From the NCBI RefSeq assembly GCF_017311415.1, contig NZ_JAEKIS010000001.1, positions 620,001 through 684,000 on the forward strand: a stretch of 64,000 nt of DNA. The letters are read 5' to 3'. Of this stretch, positions 42,213 to 49,412 are shown one piece after another (the stretch's first letter is position 1; every line of letters begins with the position of its first letter). A program made the translations under genes and the position numbers. The DNA is from Salipiger abyssi (GTDB lineage: Bacteria; Pseudomonadota; Alphaproteobacteria; Rhodobacterales; Rhodobacteraceae). The notes under the pieces are model-generated. The model was given only the letters and a program-made list of their open reading frames with translations. It was not told the DNA's origin and did not search any database.

Positions 42213-42247
42213 AATGTTTTAGACCGAACCTTCGGAACCCGAAAACC

Positions 42248-42394
42248 TCAGGTGAAGGTGAAGGTCGGAAGCGGATCGCCGGGGTTGATAACGAAAACGG
42301 CGTCGGCTTTGGTGCCCGAGGATGCCCCGTGGGTCAGGTCCTCAAGCTTGCCGTGCGCGCGGATCTGGGGCGCGCTGTAAGGCAGTTTTTTCAT
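42248..42394 (-). CDS. lasso peptide precursor (A), 48 residues
   Basis: A short gene with AGGAGA 8 bases before the ATG. The leader (residues 1-22) has the recognition motif Y6-x2-P9-x-I11-x3-G15 and Thr21 at position -2, followed by His22. The core (23-48) starts with Gly; its first nine residues are GASSGTKAD, placing Asp at core position 9, so a nine-residue Gly1-Asp9 ring is predicted. The tail is AVFVINPGDPLPTFTFT, with aromatic residues as possible steric plugs and a C-terminal Thr. The partner genes B1, B2 and C follow directly. The exact cleavage site is inferred from the Thr(-2) rule. Confidence 0.88.
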   Translation of the reverse strand: MKKLPYSAPQIRAHGKLEDLTHGASSGTKADAVFVINPGDPLPTFTFT

Positions 42395-42767
42395 GAAAAG
42401 TCTCCTACTCAGAATAAGGCTTAAATTGGCCGTTATTCCAGCATGACGGGTCGAGTAGGGGAGTCAATGTTTCGCTGCGGCTGCAAAATTTGGAAACAAC
42501 CTGAGATTGCTTCATACAACTAGAGGTTAATATAAGGTTAACTTTTGAGCGCCGTGCCGCCGCGCTATGCCGCATTTTCCGACATAGTAAAAACAACCGA
42601 ATTTCTTTCAGTGCAAAAGAAACAGATTCGGGGAATCATGACATGAAAATCGAACCGCTCGTTGATTTTGGTTTTGATTGCTTTCACTCTATTCAACAGT
42701 AGGGGCAAATGCCAAATGGTTTTATCGCTATCCCGTTACAATCGCCACAAAATCGTTACGAAGCGAC
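42395..42767. promoter_or_regulatory. divergent intergenic region of the lasso cluster
   Basis: A markedly AT-rich gap between the precursor (-) and the nucleotidyltransferase (+) must carry divergent promoters. Candidate sites: TTGACT on the minus strand (42462-42467), about 70 bases upstream of the precursor start, as a possible -35; and direct repeats GGTTAA at 42524-42529 and 42535-42540, 11 bases apart (about one helical turn), as a possible regulator site. I cannot fix a start site by eye. Confidence 0.45.
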
Positions 42768-43907
42768 GTGAAGGAGCATCATCTGCCATTCGCACCTGAA
42801 CAGTTTAAGAAGGTATTTGGGCACCATTGCGTGTCCGAAACGGCGTTTTTGCTGGGCGCCGCCGAAAATGCCTTTTCCGAGGTCGATTCGCACGCCCATG
42901 CCGCGGCATTTCCGGATCTCGACCCGCTGCACCTTTTCGAGCTCGCGCGCCTCAACAAGATGATCGGGTTTCTGCCCCAGGAGGCGGCGGCTCTGCCGCG
43001 TGGCTGCGAGGTGTTGGCCCCGCGCTTGTCCCAGCTTCGTCTACAGATGCTTCTTCTCAACAGGCGTGGACTCGCCATCGGCGCACGGATCTCGGATCGT
43101 CTCAATGCGGCCGGAATTGGGCATGTGCATCTCAAGGGGCCGTTGCAGCAGGCCGCGCTTTACGGCGATATCGCCCGCAAGCCGAGCGCCGATATCGACA
43201 TTCTCGTACATCCGCGACAGCGCCGTGCCGCCACCGCCCTCGTCCGAGATGCGGGGTTCGAACAGGTCGACCGCCGCAAAGCCATCTGGTGGCAGATGTT
43301 TCTGGGCGAGATCCACCTGCGCGACCCGGAGAATGGGGTGATGATCGACCTGCATCACGCGATTCAGCAGGCCGGCCTGCCAAGCCCGCGCAACCTTTCG
43401 GCCTTTCTCGATGAGAGCCGCGAAATGCGCTTCGAAGAGCTGCGCTTTCGCGTGCCGGGACCGGTCTATCGGGTGCTGCTTGCGTCGATCTCTCTGGGAA
43501 AGGCGTTTCTCTCTCGCGAGCCCTGCCTCAGCGGGGTGCTTGATCTGCGAGCCGCGATTGCGTGTTTGACCCCCGAAGAGCGCAAGTGCCTGGCGCCGAC
43601 CGCGCGGGCGGTGCGTCTTGAGTATACACTGGGGCTGGCGCTGCGCATGCTTGAGGCCGTGTATCCCGCGGCGGCAATGCCGGGGCTGCCACGTCCACTT
43701 GCCGGCCTGTCATCCGAGATGCTGCGCCAGATGATCGCGACCCCCTGGATCGACGGGCTGCCCTGGCCCCGACGTCGCGTCATCATGTCGGAACTTTGCG
43801 GCCGTGACAGCTTGCTGTTCCTGCGCGAAAATCTGCGGTCGCTCCTGTCCGAGCTGCTCCGTAAAACGCTTGAATCCCGTCCGTCCCGTAAAGGAGTTGC
43901 GCGATGA
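42768..43907 (+). CDS. NTP_transf_5-type nucleotidyltransferase, lasso-associated
   Basis: The core segment HVHLKGPLQQAALYGDIARKPSADIDILVHP (about residues 119-149) matches the uncharacterised nucleotidyltransferase family often seen in RiPP clusters, with the acidic D-I-D metal motif. The pseudomycoidin lasso cluster, as I recall, also pairs a kinase with a nucleotidyltransferase homologue that modifies the C-terminus. The start is uncertain: TTG 42678, GTG 42768 and GTG 42831 are all in frame and no strong ribosome site stands out; I chose 42768. Its stop overlaps the GT2 start by 4 bases. Confidence 0.75.
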   Translation: MKEHHLPFAPEQFKKVFGHHCVSETAFLLGAAENAFSEVDSHAHAAAFPDLDPLHLFELARLNKMIGFLPQEAAALPRGCEVLAPRLSQLRLQMLLLNRRGLAIGARISDRLNAAGIGHVHLKGPLQQAALYGDIARKPSADIDILVHPRQRRAATALVRDAGFEQVDRRKAIWWQMFLGEIHLRDPENGVMIDLHHAIQQAGLPSPRNLSAFLDESREMRFEELRFRVPGPVYRVLLASISLGKAFLSREPCLSGVLDLRAAIACLTPEERKCLAPTARAVRLEYTLGLALRMLEAVYPAAAMPGLPRPLAGLSSEMLRQMIATPWIDGLPWPRRRVIMSELCGRDSLLFLRENLRSLLSELLRKTLESRPSRKGVAR

Positions 43908-44899
43908 CCGATCCTCAGCGCTCTGTCTGTGTCATCATTCCGGCGCATAACGCATCGGCGACCATCGCCGGTGCGGTCCGTTCTGCGCTCGATCAGCCCG
44001 AGGTTGCCGAGGTGATTGTCGTGGACGACGCATCGCAGGACGACACGGCGGCGGCGGCAGAGGCGGTGTCGCCGGGGGATCCGCGCCTCAAGGTGCTGCG
44101 GCAAAAGAAAAATGTCGGCCCTGCACTGGCGCGCAATCTCGCCATTGACCAGGCAACCGCGCCGTTGATCGCGATCCTAGATGCGGACGACTATTTCCTG
44201 CCCGGGCGGTTCGCGCCGCTGCTGGAGCAGTCCGGCTGCGACATCATCGCGGACAATATCGTCTTTGTTCCGGAATCGCGACCGGACTTCGTCACGCGTG
44301 AAGAGCTCGACGCGCCACGCTCTCCCAAAGCCACGGTGATCGGGCTGGCTGCCTTTCTGCACGGCAATATCCCGGATGCCGCCGTGCGGCGGGGCGAACT
44401 GGGCTTTCTCAAGCCGGTCTTGTCCCGCGCGTTTCTGGACAAACACGGTCTGCGTTACGACCCGTCGCTGCGCCTGGGGGAGGATTTCGTGCTGTATCTC
44501 GAAATGCTGGTCCGGGGCGCGCGGTTCAGCGTGCTGCCGAATGTCGGCTATGTCGCGCGGGTGCGCCCAGACAGCCTGTCCGGACGGCACGGCGCCGACG
44601 ATCTGCGCCATCTCTTTCAGGCGTCGTTGCAGCTGCAAAAGAAGATTGGCGCCAAAAAGGAAGACCGCCGCGCGATGCAGGCTTATCTGCGGGCCTTGCG
44701 CGCGCGCTATCTGTTGCACGCTTTCCTTGAAATCAAACGCGAATCCGGTCTCGCAAGTGCCGCCCGCCATGCGCTGGTGCCGCCGTACAATGCATGGCCG
44801 ATCGCTCGGGGGGTGCTGCGCGACAAGCTGGCTGCTGCATTCGGCGCGCGCGGCGCGCAGCCGGTTCTGCCCTCACGCTATCTTCTACCGCTCGAATGA
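43904..44899 (+). CDS. GT2 glycosyltransferase (ExoU/ExoO-like), coupled to the nucleotidyltransferase
   Basis: This 331-residue GT2 has VCVIIPAHNASATIAGAVRSAL, IVVDDASQDDT, IAILDADDYFLPGRF with the DxDD metal motif near residues 91-94, and LRLGEDFVLYLEMLVRGARFSVLP with the catalytic acid. It resembles the GT2 at 27283-28524 and succinoglycan branch enzymes, so it may belong to the exo pathway. Its translational coupling to a lasso-associated nucleotidyltransferase leaves open a role in glycosylating the peptide. Confidence 0.85.
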   Translation: MTDPQRSVCVIIPAHNASATIAGAVRSALDQPEVAEVIVVDDASQDDTAAAAEAVSPGDPRLKVLRQKKNVGPALARNLAIDQATAPLIAILDADDYFLPGRFAPLLEQSGCDIIADNIVFVPESRPDFVTREELDAPRSPKATVIGLAAFLHGNIPDAAVRRGELGFLKPVLSRAFLDKHGLRYDPSLRLGEDFVLYLEMLVRGARFSVLPNVGYVARVRPDSLSGRHGADDLRHLFQASLQLQKKIGAKKEDRRAMQAYLRALRARYLLHAFLEIKRESGLASAARHALVPPYNAWPIARGVLRDKLAAAFGARGAQPVLPSRYLLPLE

Positions 44900-44909
44900 G
44901 AAGGGAACA

Positions 44910-44927
44910 GACCCGGATAAGCGGGTC
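44910..44927. terminator. hairpin between convergent GT2 and exoF
   Basis: A 6-bp stem GACCCG/CGGGTC with a GATAAG loop lies in the 32-base gap between two convergent genes. There is no T-run on either strand, so it is at best a weak or rho-assisted bidirectional terminator. Confidence 0.35.
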
Positions 44928-44931
44928 GCCG

Positions 44932-46140
44932 TCAGATACCCGAGACGTCGGCGGCCAGCGAGAATTGCAGGATGTCGCCAGGCATGACCCGCCGGTCAAA
45001 GCCGGCTTCGACCGCTGTGTCGGCGCCGCGGTCGAACAGCGCGACATCGAGCGCGACCTCCGGTCGTTCGGCAGCATTCAGGAGGGTCACAATCTGTTCC
45101 TGGGTGCGGCGCTGGGACCGGGTCTGCTCCAGCTGAGCCTGCGTATCCTGAAGCTGGCGCAGCGCGTTGGCCGTCTGGCCCTGTACGATTTCCAGACGGT
45201 CGGCTTCGGCACGCGCGATATCCTGACGCGCCGCGAGGATTGCGCCGCGCACGTCGAGGCTCTGGGCTTCGATAGTGGAATAGGTCCGTTGCGCTTCGAG
45301 CATCCGTGACGCGACTGTCAGGCCGCGTTCGGACAGGCTGCCGATGGATTCCAGACGGCTGCCGGCCAGTTCCAGCTGCTTTTGCAGAGAAACGGCATTT
45401 TGCTGCAATGAGTCGATTTCCGTCGTCAGCAGGTTGATACGCCCCTTGATCAGGTCGAGCGACCGCTGTCGCCTATCGGCATCGAGCCTGAAAAGTTCGA
45501 GTTCACGGGCCTTGATCGCCTCCCCGCGCGTGCTGTCGAGCATCGGCGGGAAATCGATCGAAGGCGCCTCGGTGCTTACGGCCCGAAGACGCGCCGCGCG
45601 TGCGGTAAGATCGTCCTCGCGCATGCGATGCTGTTCGAGAAGCGCGGTTGCATTCAACCGAGCGCGCGCAGGGTCGTTCAGAACATCGGATGACAGCGGT
45701 ACGCCACCGGCCATTGCCAGCGCTTCGCGTACGGTCATGCCTTCACGAAATTCTATGGGACCGGATTGGCGCACCAAGCCGAGCACCATGATCGGCGGCC
45801 GCTCGGAGATGCTGACGGTGACTGCGGGCAGATCGGACAGCGCAAGCTGTTCGATCAGACCATCCGCAATCCGGCTCGCCACCGCGCCGGGCGTTTTGTC
45901 GATGACCTCGGTCCGCCCGAGGATCGGGAGCAGAATTGCGCCCTCTTCATCGACTGTGTAGGCGCTGTTCCAGCCGGCCCAACTGCGCATTTCGCCGCTG
46001 ATCGTATCCCAGCGAGCGACATGAATCGTCAGCTCATAGCCCGTTCGGATCTCCTCGGCAGCGGCGGAAGCGGCCGCGCTCAGGCTGAGGAGGAGCGCCG
46101 CACAGGCTGCGCGCAGGGCGCGCAGCCGTTCACCGTGCAC
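44932..46140 (-). CDS. exoF: polysaccharide export protein, ExoF-like
   Basis: From the GTG at 46140 this encodes 402 residues with a signal peptide (LRALRAACAALLLSLSAAASAAAEE). A polysaccharide-export (Wza-type) domain follows: IRTGYELTIHVARWD, YTVDEEGAILLPILGRTEVIDKT, VTVSISERPPIMVLGLVRQSGPIEFREGMTVREALAMAGG (SLBB-like). The C-terminal half is a long coiled coil (QLELAGSRLESIGSLSERGL and on). It overlaps exoY by 11 bases. The longer open frame (to 46227) lies inside exoY and is not used. Confidence 0.85.
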   Translation of the reverse strand: MHGERLRALRAACAALLLSLSAAASAAAEEIRTGYELTIHVARWDTISGEMRSWAGWNSAYTVDEEGAILLPILGRTEVIDKTPGAVASRIADGLIEQLALSDLPAVTVSISERPPIMVLGLVRQSGPIEFREGMTVREALAMAGGVPLSSDVLNDPARARLNATALLEQHRMREDDLTARAARLRAVSTEAPSIDFPPMLDSTRGEAIKARELELFRLDADRRQRSLDLIKGRINLLTTEIDSLQQNAVSLQKQLELAGSRLESIGSLSERGLTVASRMLEAQRTYSTIEAQSLDVRGAILAARQDIARAEADRLEIVQGQTANALRQLQDTQAQLEQTRSQRRTQEQIVTLLNAAERPEVALDVALFDRGADTAVEAGFDRRVMPGDILQFSLAADVSGI

Positions 46141-46840
46141 CGCGTGCCATGACGACAGCGGGAACCGTGCGAAGCATGACCCAGAGATCCAGGAACGGAT
46201 GCCAGTTCGAGACATAGTAGCGGTCAAGTTTGATTCTCTCGCGATAGCTCGTGTCGGACCGGCCGCTGACCTGCCAGAGGCCGGTCACACCCGGACGCGC
46301 ACGCAGATAGTGCTCGGCGGAGCGGGAGTAGATCTCGAGCTCGTCGGCCACCACCGGTCGCGGGCCGACGACACTCATTTCGCCGGTCAGCACATTGATC
46401 ACCTGAGGCAGCTCGTCGAGGCTGAGTTTGCGCAGCACGGCCCCGATGGGGGTTACCCGGGGGTCGTTGTCGAGCTTACGCTCGCGCAGCCAGATTTCGC
46501 GATCCTGCGGGCGCGACAGGAAATGCCGCTCCAGAATTTCGTCGCCATCGGTGGCCATCGTCCGGAATTTCCAGCAGCGGAATGTCCGTCCGCTGAAGCC
46601 GATGCGCTTGTGACCATAAAAGATCGGACCGGGATCCGTCAGTTTGATCATCAGCACCAGGCCAATAAACAGCGGCAGGAATGCGGGCACGGCAATCAGA
46701 ACGATAAAAATGTCGATTGCACGCTTTACGAACCCGCCGGTCGGCGAGAGAGATGCGAACGATACTCGCGCTGTTTCGAAGGCGTTTCCGCCTAGCATAG
46801 TGCGCCCTCTCGTGAATGTATCATGTATGGTGTAGGACAT
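46130..46840 (-). CDS. exoY: undecaprenyl-phosphate sugar phosphotransferase, ExoY-like
   Basis: This 236-residue protein has one transmembrane segment (residues about 40-66, IDIFIVLIAVPAFLPLFIGLVLMIKL) and the cytoplasmic priming-transferase signature: GPIFYGHKRIGFSGRTFRCWKFRTM, LRKLSLDELPQVINVLTGEMSVVGPRP and RARPGVTGLWQVSGRS. ExoY transfers galactose-1-phosphate to undecaprenyl phosphate to start succinoglycan units. The ATG at 46840 has AAAGGG upstream; another ATG at 46861 lacks one. The exoY-exoF order matches other alphaproteobacterial exo loci. Confidence 0.92.
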   Translation of the reverse strand: MSYTIHDTFTRGRTMLGGNAFETARVSFASLSPTGGFVKRAIDIFIVLIAVPAFLPLFIGLVLMIKLTDPGPIFYGHKRIGFSGRTFRCWKFRTMATDGDEILERHFLSRPQDREIWLRERKLDNDPRVTPIGAVLRKLSLDELPQVINVLTGEMSVVGPRPVVADELEIYSRSAEHYLRARPGVTGLWQVSGRSDTSYRERIKLDRYYVSNWHPFLDLWVMLRTVPAVVMARGAR

Positions 46841-47372
46841 CGAATATCCCTTTAAAAACATTAATTACATTCTGCTCGGTCGATGTTTGTATTCTTTTCG
46901 TTACTGTCGTTATCTTCGGAGTCGAAGGAAGTCTTATCAGCCTTAAAAAACGTAAGCGTGACAGCTAAGAAATGACAGAAAGGTTTCCCTGTATGGTCGG
47001 AAAATCTTTCCGGCTACCAGTGCGAAGATCATTTTGCGTTCAGATCTTACGGTTTCGCCGGCTGATGCCCATGATATTTGCACAAATTGAACGGCACCCG
47101 ACGTTCAGCCGTCCAGAATTTACACGCATAGGGAGAATCACTTGATTCGAAATATCTGAAATCGGGAATTTTTAAGGCAGCTTTGGATAGAATCAGCGTC
47201 CCGGCGAGGGTGGCCATCTGTCTTCCGAGGTCTGAACAACGCGGATTTCTCTATAATTTATAGTAGCTTCGTAGGAAGGGATCACCCGGAGAGGGCTTTG
47301 GCGACGTCCTGGAAATAGTCTGTCTCCCGCGCTTTCCAGGGCGCGCGCCGCCTCTCGGTCCCCAGGGGCCTT
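46841..47372. other. 532-bp AT-rich region upstream of exoY
   Basis: No gene is supported here. The region is AT-richer than its surroundings near 46860-46980 and 47130-47270, and is expected to hold the exoY-exoF promoter and regulator sites. An 8-bp inverted repeat CCTGGAAA/TTTCCAGG occurs at 47308-47315 and 47333-47340, 32 bases from the end of the convergent-side gene, with no T-run. Several short open frames exist without ribosome sites. Confidence 0.5.
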
Positions 47373-49412
47373 CTATCGCCGTCCTTCGCGCAGCCAAGCA
47401 CCGATGATGAATCCGGAGGCGAGCAGCAGGGTCAGCCAGGCCGGAAGCAGTGGGATCTGCCGGACATCCATGGTCTCATAGGCTTCGCGTGGGGTGATCC
47501 CGATCCAGCCGCGTCCGGCGGCGGGCCGGCCCGCACCGACCGAGCGGATGCTGGGCAGCCCCTCTTCCAGCCGCATCACGCCGCCGCGCATCGTGTCGAT
47601 CACCGGCTCCAGCGCTTCGCCGCTGGCGATGGTCTGCTCGAATTCGCGCGGAGCGGCGGGGCCGAGGCCGATCACCGCCTCTTCCTCACCGTTTTGCAGC
47701 CGGTAAAGCCCGATCTCGGGGCCGTCATAGAGCGCTTCGTAACGGCCCGGCGACACCTCTTCCAGCGTCACCTCCTCGGTCTCGCCATCGGGCCGCGTCA
47801 CCGTCACGCTGCCGACGCTTTCGCCCAGGGTACGGCGGATGATGCGCATGCTTTGGCCGGTGGCCTCGGCCCAGAGCGCCTCTTCCTCGAGCTCCGGCTC
47901 CTTCATCATCCAATGCGCCAGCCGCCGCAGCAGGTCGAGCTGCGGCCCGCCGCCCTCGTAGCCGCGCGACCAGAGCCAGGCCTGATCCGAGGCGAGCAGC
48001 GCCACGCGACCCTCGCCGACCCGGTCGAGGATCAAGAGCGGCCTGTCGTCGGCGCCGGACATGACCACATCGCCCTCCAGCGGTTCCAGCTCGATCTGGC
48101 GCAGCCAGCGGCCCCAGGTCTCGGCGCCGGTCAGCCCGGCGGTGACCGGGTGGCGCTGGCCCAGATCGGTGACCTTGGGCCGATAGCCCTGGTCGATCAC
48201 CCGGGCGGTGGGTTCGGCGGGCAGGATCTCTGACAGGGGCGAGCGATAGATGGAATCGGCGCTGGCGAAATCCGGCCCGGCGGCCACCAGCACGGCACCG
48301 CCCTGCTCGACATAGTTGCGCACATTGTCGAGATAGATCGCCGGCAGGATGCCGCGCCGCTTGTAGCGGTCGAAGATGATCAGGTCGAAATCCTCGATCT
48401 TCTCCAGAAACAGCTCGCGCGTCGGGAAGGCGATGAGCGACAGTTCCGTCACCGGCACGCCGTCCTGTTTCTCGGGCGGGCGCAGGATGGTGAAATGCAC
48501 CAGATCGACGGAACTGTCGGATTTCAGCAGGTTGCGCCAGGTGCGCCCGCCCGCATGCGGCTCGCCCGAGACCAGGAGCACGCGCAGCCGGTCGCGCACG
48601 CCGTTGATCTGCACCAGCGCCGCATTGTTGCGGTCGGTCAGCTCGCCCTCGCCCTCGGGGGTGGAAAAGCGGATCACGTTCAGGCCGCCATGCGGCAGCT
48701 CGATCGGCAGATCCACATCCTCGCCGATGGGCACGGTAAAGCTCTGCGGCTCGCCGCCATCGACCGAGATGTCGAGCGCGGTGTTCGCGGCCCCGGGCGC
48801 GGCGCCATCGTCCTCGATCCGCAGGGTCAGGGTGACCGGCTCGCCGAGAATGGCAAAGGCGGGCGCGTTTTTCACAATCAGCCGACGGTCCCAGTCCTCG
48901 TCCCGTCCGGTCATCAGCAGATGCATCGGCGCGGGCGGGTTCGGCGCGCGGTCGAGATCGTGCAGCCGCCCGTCCGAGAGCAGGAACACCCCGGCGATGC
49001 GCCCGCGCGGTTCCTCGGCCATGGCCGAGGACAGCGCCGTCATCAGCTGCGTGCCGGTGTCGCCCTCGCCGTCGCCGACCTCGATCCGGCGCAGCTCGGT
49101 ATTGGGGCGGGCGGCGATGCGCGCTTCGAGCGTCGCCGCCGCGTCCTCGGTCACCTCCAGCCGGTCGGCGAGGCGCTGCGAGGCGCTCTTGTCCACCACC
49201 ATCAGCACGATATCCGAGAGCGGCGCGCGATCCTCTTCCTGAAAGCTGGGCTGGGCCAGCGCCGCGACCAGCACGAAGCCGGCAAAGAAGCGCAGGGGCC
49301 AGCCGGTCAGCCCGCGCCACAGTGCCAGCACGACCCCGGCCAGCGCCACGGCGGCGAGTGCCCCGATCAGCGGCCAGGGCAGCAGCGGGTCGAAAACGAT
49401 CTGTCCGGTCAT
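47373..49412 (-). CDS. large membrane-anchored protein with glutamine-amidotransferase-like domain
   Basis: This 679-residue protein has two N-terminal hydrophobic helices (about 12-30 and 38-56), a VWA-like region (IVLMVVDKSASQRLADRL, VFLLSDGRLHDL) and a large periplasmic part with LIIFDRYKRRGILPAIYLDNVRNYVEQGGAVLVAAGPDF, resembling the class I GATase-like fold. A C-terminal helix lies at residues 655-675. It is the last gene of the MoxR-DUF58-DUF4159 unit and overlaps it by 4 bases. The function is unknown; envelope integrity or aerotolerance-like roles are guesses from the operon type. Confidence 0.85.
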   Translation of the reverse strand: MTGQIVFDPLLPWPLIGALAAVALAGVVLALWRGLTGWPLRFFAGFVLVAALAQPSFQEEDRAPLSDIVLMVVDKSASQRLADRLEVTEDAAATLEARIAARPNTELRRIEVGDGEGDTGTQLMTALSSAMAEEPRGRIAGVFLLSDGRLHDLDRAPNPPAPMHLLMTGRDEDWDRRLIVKNAPAFAILGEPVTLTLRIEDDGAAPGAANTALDISVDGGEPQSFTVPIGEDVDLPIELPHGGLNVIRFSTPEGEGELTDRNNAALVQINGVRDRLRVLLVSGEPHAGGRTWRNLLKSDSSVDLVHFTILRPPEKQDGVPVTELSLIAFPTRELFLEKIEDFDLIIFDRYKRRGILPAIYLDNVRNYVEQGGAVLVAAGPDFASADSIYRSPLSEILPAEPTARVIDQGYRPKVTDLGQRHPVTAGLTGAETWGRWLRQIELEPLEGDVVMSGADDRPLLILDRVGEGRVALLASDQAWLWSRGYEGGGPQLDLLRRLAHWMMKEPELEEEALWAEATGQSMRIIRRTLGESVGSVTVTRPDGETEEVTLEEVSPGRYEALYDGPEIGLYRLQNGEEEAVIGLGPAAPREFEQTIASGEALEPVIDTMRGGVMRLEEGLPSIRSVGAGRPAAGRGWIGITPREAYETMDVRQIPLLPAWLTLLLASGFIIGAWLREGRR

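Noticed and set aside
27283-46840. Genomic island or prophage around the exo and lasso genes
   Set aside because: No integrase, transposase, attachment repeats or tRNA is present near either edge, and GC of the coding regions is like the rest of the window.
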